Shown piece after piece: positions 4,922-5,596 of a stretch of DNA of 5,596 bases. The stretch covers positions 1 through 5,596 of the forward strand of contig JASKZU010000299.1 in assembly GCA_030147455.1 (NCBI GenBank), read 5' to 3'. The position numbers and the translations under genes were made by a program. The notes under the pieces are model-generated. The model was not told the origin of the DNA. It saw only the letters and a program-made list of their open reading frames with translations, and ran no database searches. The first letter of the stretch is position 1. Each line of letters begins with the position of its first letter. The DNA is from Planococcus sp. (in: firmicutes) (GTDB lineage Bacteria; Bacillota; Bacilli; Bacillales_A; Planococcaceae).

Positions 4922-4923
4922 AT
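4895..4923 (+). promoter_or_regulatory. Possible promoter of the symporter gene
   Basis: CATAAT (4918-4923) matches the -10 consensus at 5 of 6. The hexamer 17 nt upstream, TTTCCG (4895-4900), is a poor -35 (3 of 6), which would suit an activator-dependent promoter. Start would be near 4930, on the 16-bp palindrome. Other AT-rich choices upstream cannot be excluded. Confidence 0.3.
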
Positions 4924-4929
4924 AAAACA

Positions 4930-4945
4930 GTAAACAATTGTTTAC
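4930..4945. promoter_or_regulatory. Perfect 16-bp palindrome, probable operator
   Basis: GTAAACAATTGTTTAC is a perfect palindrome placed two bases upstream of the symporter Shine-Dalgarno (GGGGAGGA, 4948-4955). Its size and two-fold symmetry suit a dimeric repressor site at or just after the transcription start. As RNA it could form a 6-bp hairpin with an AAUU loop next to the SD. It lacks the central CG of a CcpA cre site. The regulator is not identified. Confidence 0.55.
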
Positions 4946-4962
4946 ACGGGGAGGACAATATC

Positions 4963-5596
4963 ATGAAATTTAAGTTTGGCCTGCTGCCGCGTATCATTGC
5001 AGCAATTGCGCTGGGCGTCTTGATCGGTTCGATAGTTCCAGAAAGATATGAAGCGATCATCCGAATTTTTGCCACTTTCAACGGTATATTCGGCGGATTT
5101 TTAAACTTTGTTGTACCGTTGATCATTCTTGGCTTTATTGCACCGGGAATCGCTAAACTTGGCAAAGGCTCCGGAAAGCTTTTAGGGCTGGCTACATCAG
5201 TGGCTTATCTTTCTACAATCGTAGCTGGGGTTTTGGCGTTTGCAGTTGCTTCTACATTCTTGCCGAATTTGATGACAGGCGGATCGCTTGAAAGCCTGGA
5301 TGATCCCGAACATGCACTTGTATCAAGTTTTATCCAACTTGAAATCCCTCAACTGTTCGGCGTGATGAGTGCACTTATTCTGGCGTTTTTGCTAGGTATC
5401 GGAATGGCTTCGATCGAAAGCAGAACAATGGCTTCGTTCTTCGAGGAGTTCCAGGCAATCATTGAGAAAGTAATTACTGTAATTATTATTCCGCTATTGC
5501 CGATTCACATTTTCGGTATTTTTGCGAACATGGCATATGGCGGTGCAGTAAAAGAAATTCTTTCGCTGTTTGCCGTCGTCTTTATCTTGATTATTG
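4963..5596 (+). CDS. Dicarboxylate/amino-acid:cation symporter (DAACS family), N-terminal half
   Basis: There are 211 complete codons without a stop, running off the right edge; the family is usually about 400-430 residues, so roughly half is present. The ATG at 4963 follows GGGGAGGA at 7 nt. The start reads MKFKFGLLPRIIAAIALGVLIG, a first membrane helix with no cleavable signal. Hydrophobic segments follow at about 41-60 (GGFLNFVVPLIILGFIAPGI, with the conserved Pro of the family's second helix), 73-98, 128-148, 168-188 and 199 onward. The loop IAKLGKGSGKLLGLA is typical of DAACS members (GltP/GltT/DctA-like), which bring in glutamate, aspartate or C4-dicarboxylates with Na+ or H+. The substrate-binding hairpins lie in the missing half, so the substrate cannot be stated. 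It has its own control region rich in inverted repeats and is separated from metQ by a terminator. Confidence 0.88.
   Translation, partial: MKFKFGLLPRIIAAIALGVLIGSIVPERYEAIIRIFATFNGIFGGFLNFVVPLIILGFIAPGIAKLGKGSGKLLGLATSVAYLSTIVAGVLAFAVASTFLPNLMTGGSLESLDDPEHALVSSFIQLEIPQLFGVMSALILAFLLGIGMASIESRTMASFFEEFQAIIEKVITVIIIPLLPIHIFGIFANMAYGGAVKEILSLFAVVFILII

Noticed and set aside
4930..4945. Palindrome as a CcpA cre site
   Set aside because: It lacks the central CG and the spacing of the cre consensus.
4274..5165. Long minus-strand open frames, including one opposite the metQ end and the symporter start (4572-5165)
   Set aside because: They lie opposite well-recognised genes, show low-complexity shadow-type translations, have no ribosome binding site that I can see, and the long one crosses the terminator and the promoter region.
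1..5596. Search for mobile elements, CRISPR repeats, toxin-antitoxin pairs, phage genes or tRNA-linked attachment sites
   Set aside because: Nothing was seen; gene order, start signals and codon style are uniform along the window.

Overview
The window looks like ordinary chromosome of a low-to-mid-GC Gram-positive bacterium of the Bacillales, most likely a Planococcaceae-type species (Planococcus/Planomicrobium or a close relative). The support is strong AGGAGG-type ribosome binding sites, short factor-independent terminators, a lipoprotein signal on the binding protein, a SAM-I (S-box) riboswitch, and a gene order that matches the Bacillus subtilis fadE-yusI-gcvH-yusF-yusE-metNPQ neighbourhood. 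The genus is inferred from protein character and recall, not from a search. All recognised genes lie on the + strand.

Left part (1-1155): the last 46 codons of an acyl-CoA dehydrogenase (fadE-like) end at a strong terminator. Next come a probable extended -10 promoter, yusI (Spx/ArsC-like small protein with a CxxC) and gcvH (lipoyl carrier protein H), which is closed by its own terminator. Middle part (1172-1851): yusF (small Toprim-domain protein) overlaps yusE (small thioredoxin-like protein) by 20 nt. Compared with B. subtilis as recalled, yusG (between gcvH and yusF) and yusD (between yusE and metN) are missing.

Right-centre (1829-4797): a probable promoter sits in the end of yusE. It is followed by a SAM-I riboswitch with a perfect 11-bp terminator hairpin, and then by metN (ATPase), metP (permease) and metQ (binding lipoprotein), a complete methionine ABC importer. 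metN and metP overlap by 8 nt. An 88-nt gap containing a stem-loop separates metP from metQ. A long hairpin terminator ends the operon. When SAM is plentiful the riboswitch should stop transcription before metN, and when SAM is scarce the importer is made.

Right end (4798-5596): a 165-nt intergenic region holds several separate inverted repeats, including a perfect 16-bp palindrome 2 nt upstream of the Shine-Dalgarno. It precedes the first half (211 codons) of a dicarboxylate/amino-acid:cation symporter that runs off the window. This control region is the least explained part of the window. I saw no mobile element, CRISPR array, tRNA, rRNA or clear sign of horizontal transfer, and no new multi-gene system; the genes are conserved housekeeping genes.
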